A program made the position numbers and the translations under genes. From Hirsutella rhossiliensis (taxonomy: Eukaryota > Ascomycota > Sordariomycetes > Hypocreales > Ophiocordycipitaceae): a stretch of 64,000 nucleotides of DNA. The notes beneath the pieces are model-generated. The model was not told the DNA's origin and ran no database searches. It saw nothing but the letters and a program-made list of their open reading frames with translations. Positions 1 through 11,403 of this stretch are shown here, piece after piece (within the stretch, counting starts at the first letter, position 1; the number at the start of each line of letters is the position of its first letter). Location of the stretch: assembly GCF_020360975.1 (NCBI RefSeq), contig NW_025408669.1, forward strand, positions 6,634,001-6,698,000, written 5' to 3'.

Positions 1-2587
1 GCTGACGTGTGGGCGGCGATCGCATGCCAAGACCCAATAGTCTGTCGGGAAGCCCTGCGCATCGTGTGCCTCTGGGTTTAAGCTTGTCCTGCGTGTTTCA
101 TGTTTCACAAGCTTGTGGTCTCGCAGGGCGACGTCATCCGGCTCATGGTGCGACGCTAGCGAGCCAAAAGCTGGACCTCGGGTGGGTGGCAAAAGGAAGA
201 CGAGAGGATGGGATGAGTCTGACTCGCCGTCGATCTGTTGGTGATGCGCGGGGGAGGTTCGAGATGGTAAGCCGCTAGAAAGCACTATTGGATGGACAGT
301 GCGCGCCTAGTCAGCATTGCAAGGAAGCTCTCCGGTTCCCTGGTTGTCCAATCGGACAAGTCTGTACAATAGCCTGATTTCCTCCCTCTCGAAACCACCA
401 TTTGACAAAGGCAAGCAAGCTCCCCGAACAACTACAACGGCTGCCAGGCCCTCCTTGCCTGTTTCCAACTTTCCAGCGGGCCAACCCCCAACCCCCATGC
501 TTCCAAGACTTGGCGCGATACAGATTCATAGACAGGCATCGACATGCAGACACGTGCATTGTGAGCATGTGCGGAATACCTGCAGCATGTGTGTCTGTAT
601 TTATATATTCGTACAACTCGTTTGTTGTTGGGCTTGCCGCGTTTGAGGTGACACACCGACCAGGCAGTGGTCCCGATGTGCCCGGCGCTGCTGCTCTGTG
701 CGGCGCGAATTGGCCTAAAGACACAACAAATCAGTAATAGACTTGGGGGCAGCAAGAGGATTAGATGCTCTCCTCAGCAGCCTACTGCAAGCGGGCATGT
801 CTCTGTCTCGCAAGAGCAGATTGGAAGATTGCCAGCGGCAAGGAAATAGTTACTGGTCGGCGGTACCGGGACCAAGTAAGGTACCAAGTAAGGAGGGGTG
901 GAAGCAGCTGGCCAGGGCTGGCCAGGGCGTGCCAGGGCGTCGAGAAAAAGCTTGTCTCCGCTTGGCTGGCGGTCAGAAGGGAGGGATGAAGATCTGTACC
1001 TGCATTAGCGCCGTTGGGCGGTAGGACCGCGACGTTTCATCCCTGAGTGTTTATTTGTATTCGCACTCGAGTCTTATCTCGGCGTCGACTGAACTGTGCA
1101 CGCAGTAGCCCAACTCTACACTTTTGTTCATGGCCAGCCAGCAAGCCGCTTGCTTTGTTCCAGATGTGGACGATGCACCATCCAGCCTAAATAAACGCCC
1201 AAAAAAGATGGGACGCAAGGGTCTCCTGTGCATACCCGGCCAGGCCTCGCATTAGCACGCACACACGTATGTACTGTACATCAGATTGTTTCTCGTCCAA
1301 TCTGTTGCTTGTGCCCACGTCGCCAATTTCGATTGTTTAGATTCCCCAAATAGCTTCATCTGGTGGCAGCTCCGATTATATACACTCAAGATTACACCGT
1401 ATCCGGAGCGGCCGCTCTTCGGGCCAGAGAAGTAAAAAGAGAGTGTCCATCCAAGTCGACCTCTGGCGGTGCCCGAGAGCTGCCACAGCATTGTTATCCG
1501 GTTCGTCAGGCAACCCTAGGGGAACAGAGCCGGGAAGCCAAAGTGCAGCTGTGGTGCCACGACAGGGGCCGCGATATTGTCTGCGAGGAAACAAGAAAAA
1601 GCAATTAACCAGCCACTGCTGGTGAAAGAGAAACGGCCGATCATGACCCCCTGAAGGCCTCTGACGCATGCATGTCTGGGGGCGTAACTCAGCCACGCAA
1701 GGCAGGCACTGGGGAATAGGGGGACTGTCAGCAAGCACTCCGTGCGTGCAAGGGTTCAGACGGTACTCCGTACTCCGTACAAACCCCCTTTTATTAGCGG
1801 CTCTCCAGTTGGCCGTCTGGCCCCTCTGGCCCCCACAAGGCACGAATGACCTCTGAGCCAACCATTGCTCACGAGAAAGCAAGCGTCGTTGATGCCACTT
1901 TTGGCCGTAGGCCGGAGATGAGGGCGGTGAGCTGAGGTAGCGACACACCGCTGCCATTGGCGAGCCTCCAGTGTGCTCATGGCTTCCAGTGCCGCTTGGT
2001 ATTACCGCCTAGGTAGCTGGGGAAGTTCAGTTCGTGCCTACTGTACAGCGCACATAAGTACACTGTGCAGCGCGTCCAGCATTTGGTAGCGGCAGGCGGG
2101 CGGGTGGGGACCGTTGATCAACCGGAGCCGAGGTGGCAACTGGACTGGTGGATACGGATATACCGATCAACACCGCCGAGCTTCACCTTGCTGCAAGTAC
2201 CGTACAGCATATTTGCTTCGCCGACGCACACACACACAACACCATGGAGAACGGGCCGGGGCAAGGGGTCCGTCCAACCATCCAAACCGACCAAATCTCC
2301 ACTCCAAGGCCCCTGGTATGGCGCGTCAAGCCGCCTGCCGCGTAATTTCCTCGACGCTCTCTGTATCTTCGCCTTGGTATTAATATCCCCTCCTTCAGCC
2401 CGCTCAGGCAGGCCAGTTGAGTTCCTCCTCCTTGTCCTCTGTGTTCATTCAGCAACATCCCCAAGTCATTTCTCCAAAACGTCTCCTTGACTTCGGTCGT
2501 CCATTCATTCAACTCTTCTTAAACACCAGCCCTCACGCCTCGCTCCTCCTTTCGTTAATATTAATTACCCATTCCACATCTTCCAAG
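1..2587. other. intergenic / promoter region with no supported gene
   Basis: Short open frames occur on both strands, but none has a recognisable domain or a convincing exon structure. A tandem ACTCCGTA motif lies at 1764-1780. AT-rich TATTAATA-like sequence near 2377 and pyrimidine-rich sequence from about 2420 to 2570 precede the start codon at 2588, and probably form the promoter and leader of the cell-wall protein gene. Confidence 0.5.
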
Positions 2588-3562
2588 ATGCGTTTCACTT
2601 CAATGGCGGTCATGGCCGGCTCGGCCCTGGCTTTTGATGCCGCCTATCCCCCTCCCAACAACTACGCCGCCCCTGCCGGGGCCATGACCAGCGTCGCCGC
2701 CAACCCTCAGCCCGAGTCCCCCTCGACCGTCTACTCCACCAAGGTCCATACCATCATTTCTTGCGGACCTGAGGTTGTCAACTGCCCGGCTCACAGCACC
2801 GTCGTCTCCACCGAGATGCTCCCAGCCAACACCGCCGTTTCTCCTGGTGCTGCGGGCCCCGGTCAACCCGCCTACCCTCAGCCGGCTCCCCAGGCTTCTC
2901 AGCCCGCTGCCTACCTCCAGCCTGCCCCCGAAGCTTCGCAGCCTGCTCCTGAGGCGCCCCAGCAGCCCGCCCCCGAATCCCCTGGGCAGTCCGCCTACCC
3001 TCAGCCTGCCCCCGAGGCTTCTCAGCCCACTGGCTACCCCCAGCCTGCTCCTGAGGCTTCTCGGCCCGCTGGCGGCCTCCCCAATCCCGTCCCCGGTGCT
3101 GCCATGCCCACCGGTGCCGGTTCTGGTGCCGTTCCTACTGCCGGTGCTGTCTGCCCTGCCAGCTCCGTCACCGCCATCACCAAGACATACACCACCGTCC
3201 TGACGTCGGTCGAGTACTCCACCATCCAGACCGAGGGTCCTTGCGCGGCTGCGACCCAGGTTCCTCAAGTCCCCCAGGGGCCTAATGGTCCTCAAGCTCC
3301 CCAGGGCCCCAACGGTCCTCAGGGACCCGTCGGCACTGGTGTCCCCGTGGCCCCTCCCGCTGCCTACCCCCCCAGTGCGAACACTCCTCCCATGGGCAAC
3401 AGCACGTAAGTATTATCCCGGATGTGTACATGTCTTCCGATTCACTGACGAGAATGAATGCTGTACAGTACGCCCCCCCCTGTCACCGCTGGCGCTGCTT
3501 CCATGGCTGGCTCTGCCCTGTTCGCCATTGCCGCTGGTGTTGCTGCTTTCGCCTTAGCCTAA
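2588..3562 (+). CDS. secreted proline-rich cell-wall protein, probably GPI-anchored
   Basis: Predicted 303-residue protein from two exons (2588-3405 and 3469-3562), with a 62-63 nt intron starting GTAAGT and ending CAG. The N-terminus (MRFTSMAVMAGSALA) is a typical signal peptide. Residues of about 95-170 hold repeats of the type PQPAPEASQP, and a later part has collagen-like PQGPNGPQ repeats. Two cysteine-bearing blocks (TVYSTKVHTIISCGPEVVNC and the later TYTTVLTSVEYST) resemble blocks in fungal cell-wall and adhesin-like proteins. The second exon supplies a small-residue region and a hydrophobic tail ending FALA, the layout of a GPI-attachment signal. Without the intron the protein would lose this tail, which supports the splice. 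The start was chosen at 2588 because the frame is also open upstream but lacks the signal peptide at its N-terminus. Function (wall structure or adhesion) is inferred from composition only. Confidence 0.8.
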
Positions 3563-6084
3563 ATATTTTCTTTTGGCCACTTGGTTTGAGCCCACATGCG
3601 GATCATGGCAAAAACATATTTAGCGCACATGAATTCGACTTGAGGGATCCATTTTGCATGTACAAAATTGAAGGTCAGATCTGAATATCAGCATTATTGG
3701 AGGATCATGGAGGGGCATTGCGGAAAAGCTGCCGACTCTTTTCTTCGAACAAGCATCTTTGGTCGCAAGCCATTTGTGAATTAGTGTAATGGTGAGGGAC
3801 GAGGCTTGACGCTTGGCCACATTTAGCTTGGGACTTTTTCTCGTGTCTCTTTTCCCGTTTGGCAGTGAGACTTGAATTCAATGTGTCAGACCATCACCTC
3901 GTACCAAGTGAGATCCTACAGTACAAGATGTCGGCCTTTTGAGCTCATGAGTGTTCCCTTGTTGCGCCTATCGTGCGTTCAAGGAAGTTGGACAGTGCAG
4001 ATACTGTAGATTTTGCCTGCACTCCAGTCAGGGATCTCCTGGCCGCGAGCTTGCCGGGTTACTTAGTGCGGCACAGCCCGCAGGGATCGACCGCCAGTAG
4101 GGATCTGGTGTCTGGACTGGGGTAGACATGCCCCTGATTAACCTCGCCTCTCCAGTCGTGTACATACATGGACTCGAGCCAGGAGTACTGTACTTTGGTG
4201 CTTGGCGGGTATAATGCAGCATAAACGGGTGTTATGCTCTCTCACCAGATGCCGCATTGTGAGATGCACATGAGACATGAGCCGAACGAGTTGCGACCTA
4301 ATTACTCCGTACCGTGCTTGTCCTGCCTGATGCGCCGGTCCACTTGAGGAGCTATATCGGCCGGCGCACGAGGCGAGGTGGTTAGAACTCGGGAACTCGG
4401 GAATGGAGGTGCGCACGGCCGTTGATGTATCGATGCCCGGTGAGCGCTCAATTCCGGATGCTGCGTCCTTGGTGGTATCGAGAAAGCAGTCACTCTGGGG
4501 CGACGGTCGAAACGAGTGTGCTTCCCCATGATGGGCGGTTTGAGGACGAGCAAAAGATGGCTGCAAGGTGAGAGACCTCGAGCAGGTACAAAATACCTGG
4601 ACGGGTAAGCGTGAGCGGTTCAGACGAGAGAGGCAAGAGCCCAGCCCAGGCCCGACACCTTAGTCCTTACATACTCCTGGCCTGACCTGCGTACGGAGTA
4701 TCGAGAGCAGGTTTTTCTCCAAACGCAAACCCTGGGGCGCTTGGTCCCACGAGATGCACCGGCGCATCAACAACTAATCAACAACACCTTGCTGGGCCAC
4801 CGGACTTTGCCGCTGCCGCAACGAGGTGTGCTGTGCGAGTCGTCGTGCAAGAGTCGCCGTGCAAGAGTCGTCGTCCCCGAGAAGAAACAAAGCTTCAGCT
4901 CGAGCACACGCTGTCGCTCGATTTCTCATCGCTCGTGCCCGTGTCGCCGCCCAGCCCATGGATGAGGTCTCGATGCCCGCCCCGTGGCTGTTTCCGTCCG
5001 TGGCTGCTTCTCGGCGCCGGCAAGAGCCATGCTTTTATAGCACTTGTCGGACAAACGGGCGGGACCAGTCAGAAGACGAGCAAGACCGGAGAAGAAGGCA
5101 CCTCGATGCGCCGACAAGTGTCAAGTCAAGTGCCGCGCACGACGATAGAGTTTCCTTGCCGAGACGGCTTCTCGTTCGGCTTGGAGCTGTTGGATCCTCC
5201 ACCATGTCGACGCCGGGTTCAGCTGAAGCTCGCCAACCGAAGGATCCTGTTCTGACGCAGGCTTGTGCAATGTTGCCGTCATGAAATGGGTGTGCCGTGT
5301 GAGCCATCGTCTCAACCACAAAATAAGAAAACCTGCGCCCGGCATGACACAGACAAGCCGTCTTGGCAAGCGACAGTGCAGTGCAACTACGTGCGAGCCC
5401 AGGTCCATGCGCAACAAGCCTCGATGCACCTTATCTAGGCCATCAAGCCTCATGTCAGCCCGTCGTCAAAGAGCGCCAGGATGGATTCGGGACGCCGCCA
5501 AGAGCATTCGAGCCCGAGTGTGGGGCCCTCGCCCTTTCGCCCTTTCGCATCCTCGCGGTCTCGCCGCCCACGCTGCTACGCTACTGCACAACCAACACCC
5601 GCCACAGTGAGCCGCCGAGCAAAGAGAGGCGCTGCATTGGTTACCATTGAGCCTCAGGGACCAACAGCTGTCGCTTTCGCCCTTGCTCCTCCGCGACCAG
5701 GCGGCAGTCCCGGGCCCGAGGCAACCAAGACGAGCCATGTCCCGCCTCCTCGGGCATGGCCCTCTCGCCGCCGGGAGGAGCGAGAATGTGCCGGGCTTCT
5801 GTTCACCCAACAGAGACGCTGTTCCTGGCATGTGTATTTGAACACGATCCGGCCCGCCGGATGTATGCGTCTTTGTTCCCAGCGCTGCCATCGACACTCA
5901 CCTTCGCACTTGTCTATATATTCTGGTCAATCTGCCTGTTACGCTTGTCTTCGGCATTCAACTCCCGACGCCGCCGCTTCCCAGCCCAGGATATACTGGA
6001 GTCTCACAAATCGCCCATCTTGCTCTCTTCCATTGCCTCGCCTGAAGCCCCCGTCTAGTCTTAGCCTGAGGGCGACCATTCATC
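3563..6084. other. intergenic region, no supported gene; promoter of the RTA1-like gene at its right end
   Basis: No recognisable coding sequence. ACTCCGTA-type motifs occur at 4303-4311 and 4691-4700. Near 4841-4875 the 15-mer GTCGTGCAAGAGTCG is imperfectly duplicated. A TCTATATATTC stretch at about 5913-5923 lies some 165 nt before the RTA1-like start codon and may act as its TATA element. The rest is GC-rich sequence with shadow reading frames. Confidence 0.45.
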
Positions 6085-7043
6085 ATGTCTTCGGGCGAGC
6101 TCCCCCCGGGCCTCAAGACCTTCGGGCCCAGCGCCAACTGCACCCTGGACATTTGCCCTGCCGAATGGAGCATCTACGGCTACCAGCCCTCGCTGGGCGC
6201 CAACGCCACCTTCCTCGTCATGTTTGCCATCCTTGGCCTCGTTCATACCTACCTCGGCGTCCGGTGGAGGAGCTGGGGCTTCATGTCGGGCATGATTGTC
6301 GGCTGCCTTTGCGAAATCATCGGCTACGCAGGCCGCATCATCCTCTTCAACAACCCTTTTTCGTTTGGTGGCTTCATGGTCCAAATCAGTGAGCATTTCC
6401 CGCCTTGTCCACTCAGCGCCTCGCCCTTTACTGACCATTTCGTGCCCTAGTTACCCTGGCCATCGCCCCCGTCTTCTACACGGCCGCCATCTACGTAACC
6501 TTGTCCAAGGCAATCGTCTTCTTCGCGCCGGACCTGTCGCGATTCAAGCCACAGCTCTTCATCTGGATCTTCATCCCTTTCGACGTCGTCTGCCTCATCC
6601 TCCAGGCCGTCGGAGGAGCCATGTCAACGCGATCGGGCGGCCAGGATCAGGCGGGTGTCAACATCTCCATGGCCGGCCTGGCGCTGCAGGTCATCATCCT
6701 GACGGCCTTTGTCGCCTGCTTTGGGGACTACATGTTCCGCTACTGGCGCTCGGGCCGCTACGTGGGCTTCGGCTGGCGCATCAAAGGCTTCTTCCTCGGA
6801 CTGACGTCGTCGATCCTTCTGATCCTGGCCCGTTGCGCCTACCGTGTTGCCGAGCTGCGCGACGGTTACCATGGAGAGCTGATCAAAGAGGAGGTTCCCT
6901 TCGTCATCCTCGAGGGCGTCTTGATTGTACTGGCATGTCTGGCGCTGTGCTTCGGGCATCCCGGCCTGGTGTTTGGCCAGAGTGCGCCGCCCAAGGGATC
7001 CGACGATGGCGAGAGCGGCACGGCCACTCCTGAGCGCAAGTAG
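6085..7043 (+). CDS. RTA1-like (lipid-translocating exporter family) membrane protein
   Basis: Predicted 298-residue integral membrane protein from exons 6085-6388 and 6451-7043; the 62-nt intron runs from GTGAGC to CCTAG. Seven hydrophobic segments can be seen, beginning with ATFLVMFAILGLVHTY and ending with VILEGVLIVLACLALCF. Family signatures are GCLCEIIGYAGR in the third helix region, the PVFYTAAIYVTLSK loop/helix, FIPFDVVCLILQAVGGA, and FRYWRSGRYVGFGWR before the sixth helix. RTA1/RSB1-type proteins are fungal-specific; yeast members confer 7-aminocholesterol resistance or export sphingoid long-chain bases from the plasma membrane. The C-terminal tail is short, hydrophilic and Ser/Thr-rich. 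The start context is ATCATGTC, with a short hydrophilic leader before helix 1, typical of the family. The substrate cannot be deduced. Confidence 0.93.
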
Positions 7044-7929
7044 GGTGCAGGCCTTGGTCGAATCCTTGCGCTTATACCTGAAGCCGGGCCGGGCTTACCC
7101 AAGGGCAGCCAAAGACGATGGCCCTGGGGAGGAGGAGACGCGCTTGCGTCGGATCGCCCACTCACTATATGGCGCAAGGTGTCTGACTACAGTAGTCGGT
7201 CACCTTGCATTTCTCTCTTTCATCTTGGTCTTTTTTCCCCCATGTCTCTCGCGTAATACCCCTTCTTTTCTGAAGAAGTGTCCTTCGCAGTAACGGGTTA
7301 CGGATGCATGCACATATATGATGATTTCGTTCAGAGAAGGATAGGTGGAGCGGATTTTGATGAATTGGGTTGACGATACCCTGGCAATGATCTTGTTTGC
7401 ATGTTTCCTGCCATTGTTTTGGAAGAAATTATACCAGCATAGCCTATCGAAGAGTTTCCTCGCGACTGATAAACATAGCTGGTCGCTATAGGAAATGGTT
7501 GACAACTTGAGCAGCCGGAATGCAGTCTTAGTTGTCGCGTACAGTGACTAGACGCTCAACTGTAATATACCTGATTGGGTACACGCGGCAGAAGCGCATA
7601 ACAAACACTTTGTGAAGTAGAGGGCTCGTCCTTGCAATCGTTTATGGGTTTAAATAGTAGAATGTGGACCTTTTGCTGCTGGACGCCATACTGGAAACCG
7701 AGCATTTTAAGAGGGCCTGGCGGACAGGAGTTTGCCATTCAATGGACCCGCGCAGCACAACGCAATCATCATCGCCGTCATCCAGCTCCCTTCAAAGGTA
7801 ATCAGTTACATCAGTGCATGGTTGGGACAACGAGAGACAGTGAGCGACTTGGAGAAGAACTACGGGCATGCGAGAATGGACAGCAGCTTACCAGGCTGAT
7901 GGAGGCTATCCAGTAAAGCCCAGAACACG
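7044..7929. other. intergenic region between RTA1-like gene and NLR relic
   Basis: No gene is supported. Sequence from about 7240 to 7620 is noticeably more AT-rich than the flanks. The stretch after about 7740 may contain a further decayed 5' part of the NLR-like gene, but I could not align it with confidence. Confidence 0.4.
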
Positions 7930-8460
7930 GCCGCAACCAACTGGCCGATTTGGGAGACAAGATGTCGACTGTACACGGGTTCATCACCCAGGCTAAGATG
8001 ACCTCGACCGTTTACACAGCCGCCAAAGTATTCGATAAGATAAGGATGCTTACAAGGCGGTTCCAGACTGGCTCAGTCCCATAAACTACTCTTCTCCGCG
8101 TAGTGACTTGTTCGACCGGAGACAGCCTGGCACTGGTCAGTGGTTTTTAGATTCCAAGCGGTCAAGGAATAGCCCCCGATATTTCTGGACATCTCGAGGA
8201 CTCTTCCGTCTGTGGCATCAACGTTTTCAAGAACTTTCACCGTTGTCGACGCGTCGGACGAGTGTCGCACATTCGACGGGAACCGCAACTTATCCGTCTC
8301 AGAGCTGTGTAAGCTTCAACCAAAATATGGAGTTGACCTATTGGTGACTTCAAGAGCTGGAATGGAGATTCCAGAGCTGTTTCGGGAAGCAACGATACTG
8401 GGATCTCTCCGCCAAGGACGAAGATGTACGGGAATATCTCGACAACAAAAGACGAGCTGA
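7930..8460 (+). pseudogene. decayed NACHT-type NLR gene fragment (STAND NTPase relic)
   Basis: Three short segments in different frames follow, in order, the consensus I know from fungal NACHT/ankyrin NLR proteins. At 8063-8158 (frame 2) the translation reads PDWLSPINYSS...LFDRRQPGTGQWFLDSK, the linker block just before the P-loop. At about 8188-8400 (frame 1) it reads DISRTLPSVASTFSRTFTVV followed by DASDECR (Walker B region), then LLVTSRAGMEIPELF (sensor-like block). At 8411-8455 (frame 2 again) it reads AKDEDVREYLDNKRR. The P-loop segment that should separate the first two blocks is missing: only about 30 nt are left between them. Two frameshifts plus this deletion make it non-functional. 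Such NLRs mediate heterokaryon incompatibility or non-self recognition; the effector domain and C-terminal repeats are not recognisable here. Confidence 0.72.
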
Positions 8461-9202
8461 GACAAACCCCACTACCGTCTGCTGCCGGAACTGCCTCGAA
8501 CCCATGGCTTCGGGGCTCCGTGGCTGACCTGCTCTTTCATGGTGGTAGCCTTGGTAACGGAAAGGTGGTGATGATGGCACGCGGACGAATGATGCAATAT
8601 ACGAGTAGAAAATCCCTCTTACTAGAAGCTTTGAAGGCATAGGGGTCAGGACGAGGGTGACAACTGAGTCCTGACAAGTCATAAAGGAGCATTCGAGTCG
8701 TCACGTGAAAGTGATGAGTGGGGGTCAATTATATCGGGGGGAATCAAATATAGATGTCGGCCCCAAGCTCAACTTCTCACGACGAATCCCTAAGAGGCCA
8801 AGCGGGGTAAAAAGCCACGGCCGGTCCAGGAGCAGGCAAAGGGCAAGAACGGCCGTCTTTATTTCACCCTGCCTGTTCCCTTCAAGGGCCTTGGCGGCAT
8901 CGTTCGGGCATTATAGATTATAGCTACCAAGAAGTCTCACGCTAAACAGTACACAAACTAGTCGCTCTCGTTGCGGGTGACTAAAAAAGCACGGTGATGC
9001 TCGACTTTTATGTTAGGATTCACGGCAGCTCCAGAATTCTGCACCGACTTCCAGATCGATGCAAGTAGAAGGTAGTCTGTGGAGCAGCCTTAGGCCTTAA
9101 AGGGATAGGACACGAGCAGCATCTCAGGGTAGCAGTTGCCGCCTCGTCCTGCATCGCAGCCCGGCTTCTTCCCCCTCCTTTACCCCCTCTTTCCCCCCTC
9201 CC
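8461..9202. other. intergenic region upstream of the aspartyl aminopeptidase gene
   Basis: No gene is recognised. The first part may hold further eroded NLR sequence. Pyrimidine-rich sequence at about 9166-9200 directly precedes the aminopeptidase start codon and is probably its leader. Confidence 0.4.
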
Positions 9203-10789
9203 ATGTCTCTCGTCCGTCTCTTCCGGCCGCCCACGACCGTGCCTCTCCGCCGCCTCGTCTCACCACCAGCACGCTTTTCCACCTCGCCCAGCATGGCGCC
9301 TCCCAAGCCCGCGCTCGACTTTGTTGACTTTGTCAACGCCTCGCCCACCCGTATGTTGTCGCCGCCTCCTCCATGACATCCAGCAGCTGACTTTCCCGCA
9401 GCCTACCACGCCGTCCGCTCCGCCGGCGCCCGCCTCGAAAAGGCCGGCTTCACCCTGATCCGCGAGCGAGACTGCTGGACTTCGGCCCTCAAGCCCGGCG
9501 GCAAGTACTACCTCACCCGCAACGGCTCGTCCATAATCGCCTTTGCCGTCGGCCACAAGTGGAGGCCCGGCAACCCCGTCGCCATTGTCGGCGCCCATAC
9601 CGACTCGCCCTGCCTGCGCCTCAAGCCCGTCTCCAAAAAGTCCAACGTCGGCTACCTCCAGATCGGCGTCGAGACCTACGGCGGCGGCATCTGGCACTCG
9701 TGGTTCGACCGTGATCTGAGCATTGCCGGCCGCGTCCTCGTCCGCCAAGGCGACAGCGTCGTCCAGAAGCTCGTCAAGGTCGACAGGCCGCTCCTGCGCA
9801 TCCCCACCCTCGCCATCCATCTCAACCGCGATGCAGGTTTTGATCCCAACAAGGAGACGGAGCTCTTCCCCATTGCCGGTCTCGCTGCCGCAGAGTTGAA
9901 CAAGGCCAGTCCCGAGCATGACGAGCTGGTCACCGCCAGCAAGGACGGCTTTCAGCCCCTCGACAAGATGACAGACCGCCATCATCCCGCCCTGCTCGAC
10001 CTCATCGCCGGCGAGCTCGGCGTCGATGTCTCGGCCATTGCCGACTTCGAGCTCGTCCTCTACGATACGCAGAAGTCGTGCATCGGAGGCCTCGCCGACG
10101 AGCTCATCTTCTCCCCGCGCCTCGACAACTTGGGCATGACGTACTGCGCCATCATGGGCCTCATCTCCTCTGTCAAGGAGAGCTCTTCGCTCGACAGCGA
10201 CTCCACCATCCGCCTTGCCGCCTGCTTCGACCACGAGGAGATTGGCTCCCAGTCGGCCCAGGGCGCCCATTCCAACATGCTGCCGTCGGTGCTGCGCCGC
10301 CTGTCCATCTTGCCCGGCGCCCGCGACGCCTCCTCCGAGGCCGACGACTCGACGGCACACGAGCAGACGCTTTCACGCTCCTTTCTCGTCTCGGCCGACA
10401 TGGCGCATGCGGTGCACCCCAACTACGCCGCCAAGCACGAGTCGTCGCACCAGCCCGCCATCAACAAGGGCACCGTCATCAAGGTCAACGCCAACCAGCG
10501 CTACGCCACCAACTCGCCCGGCATCATCCTCGTCCAGGAGTGCGCCCGCCTTGCTGGCGTGCCCCTGCAACTCTTCGTCGTGCGCAACGACTCGCCCTGT
10601 GGGAGCACCATAGGGCCCGGCCTCGCCGCTCGCATGGGCATGCGCACGCTCGACCTCGGCAACCCGCAGCTCAGCATGCACAGCATCCGCGAGACGGGCG
10701 GCACGGCCGACGTCGAGCACGGCCTCAAGCTCTTTCACCAGTTTTATCACAGCTACGGCCGTCTGGAGTCCAAGATTCTCGTCGACTGA
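9203..10789 (+). CDS. aspartyl aminopeptidase (peptidase family M18)
   Basis: Predicted 511-residue protein; exons 9203-9350 and 9402-10789 with a 51-nt intron (GTATGT...CGCAG) that splits the conserved N-terminal motif FVNASPTPYHAV. Family M18 enzymes are dodecameric dinuclear zinc peptidases that remove N-terminal Asp or Glu; the yeast relatives are Ape4 and the vacuolar Ape1. Expected metal ligands and catalytic residues are all visible: H115 in GAHTDSPCLRLKP, D291 in DNLGMT, E328/E329 in DHEEIGS, D382 in SADMAHAVHPNY and H476 in LSMHSIRE. Residues 1-30 (MSLVRLFRPPTTVPLRRLV...) are Arg/Ser-rich without acids, like a mitochondrial presequence. A second in-frame Met at residue 31 (position 9293) would give the usual cytosolic form. 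The length from Met31 (481) matches cytosolic family members. The upstream neighbour on the same strand is the NLR relic, so no operon-like link is implied. Confidence 0.96.
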
Positions 10790-11403
10790 GCGACCTGGAG
10801 GCAAGCTTTCAGGGGAGGGGGATTCGGGCCAGGGCCCCGAGGATGCCCGCCGTATATTCCCTGACAAGGTCGGGGTCGCTGCTTGACTCACGGGCTGGCT
10901 GTCTTACCCGTTGACGCAGATGACGGGAGTGGCTGTGATTGTGCGAATCCAATGTGCGCCACGGCAGTTGACCAGGTGTCCTCTTGCAGGCAGCTCGGGT
11001 CACAACACCCATGTTCTTGCCATATCATCTTGGAAACCTCTTCCCCTCTTTCTTGGGGGCGTCGCTTTGCCTTTGCGTAATCTGCGCGTCACTCATCACA
11101 TGCCATGGCCAGAGTGCTTGGTGAATTCATGGAATGGGGGCAAGGGGGGTCGACAGCGCCTTTGAATAGGTCCATGATTGTCGTCATCATGATGAAGTGT
11201 TCTCCCAAATGCCTAATGCCCCCTCTCGCGTCTTGTATGCAGCCAGCCCAAACACGCGCACCGCCAGCCTGCACCTGGTCCAAGTACCCGTCCCATGGTC
11301 AAGCTCAGGAACGATGGCAGTCGACGCGTCTGGGAATCACGCTCGCCTTTTCTACCATGGCCAAGCCCGCTCTTGGTGAACAGCAGCCAACCCGCCACAC
11401 TCA
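10790..11403. other. convergent intergenic region
   Basis: This is the 3' side of both the plus-strand aminopeptidase gene and the minus-strand Whi5/Nrm1-type gene. It should contain both polyadenylation sites. No further feature is recognised. Confidence 0.5.

Noticed and set aside
10078..10914. 278-codon plus-strand open frame overlapping the aminopeptidase
   Set aside because: Alternative frame of the conserved M18 exon, with Arg/Pro/His-rich composition typical of GC-rich shadows.
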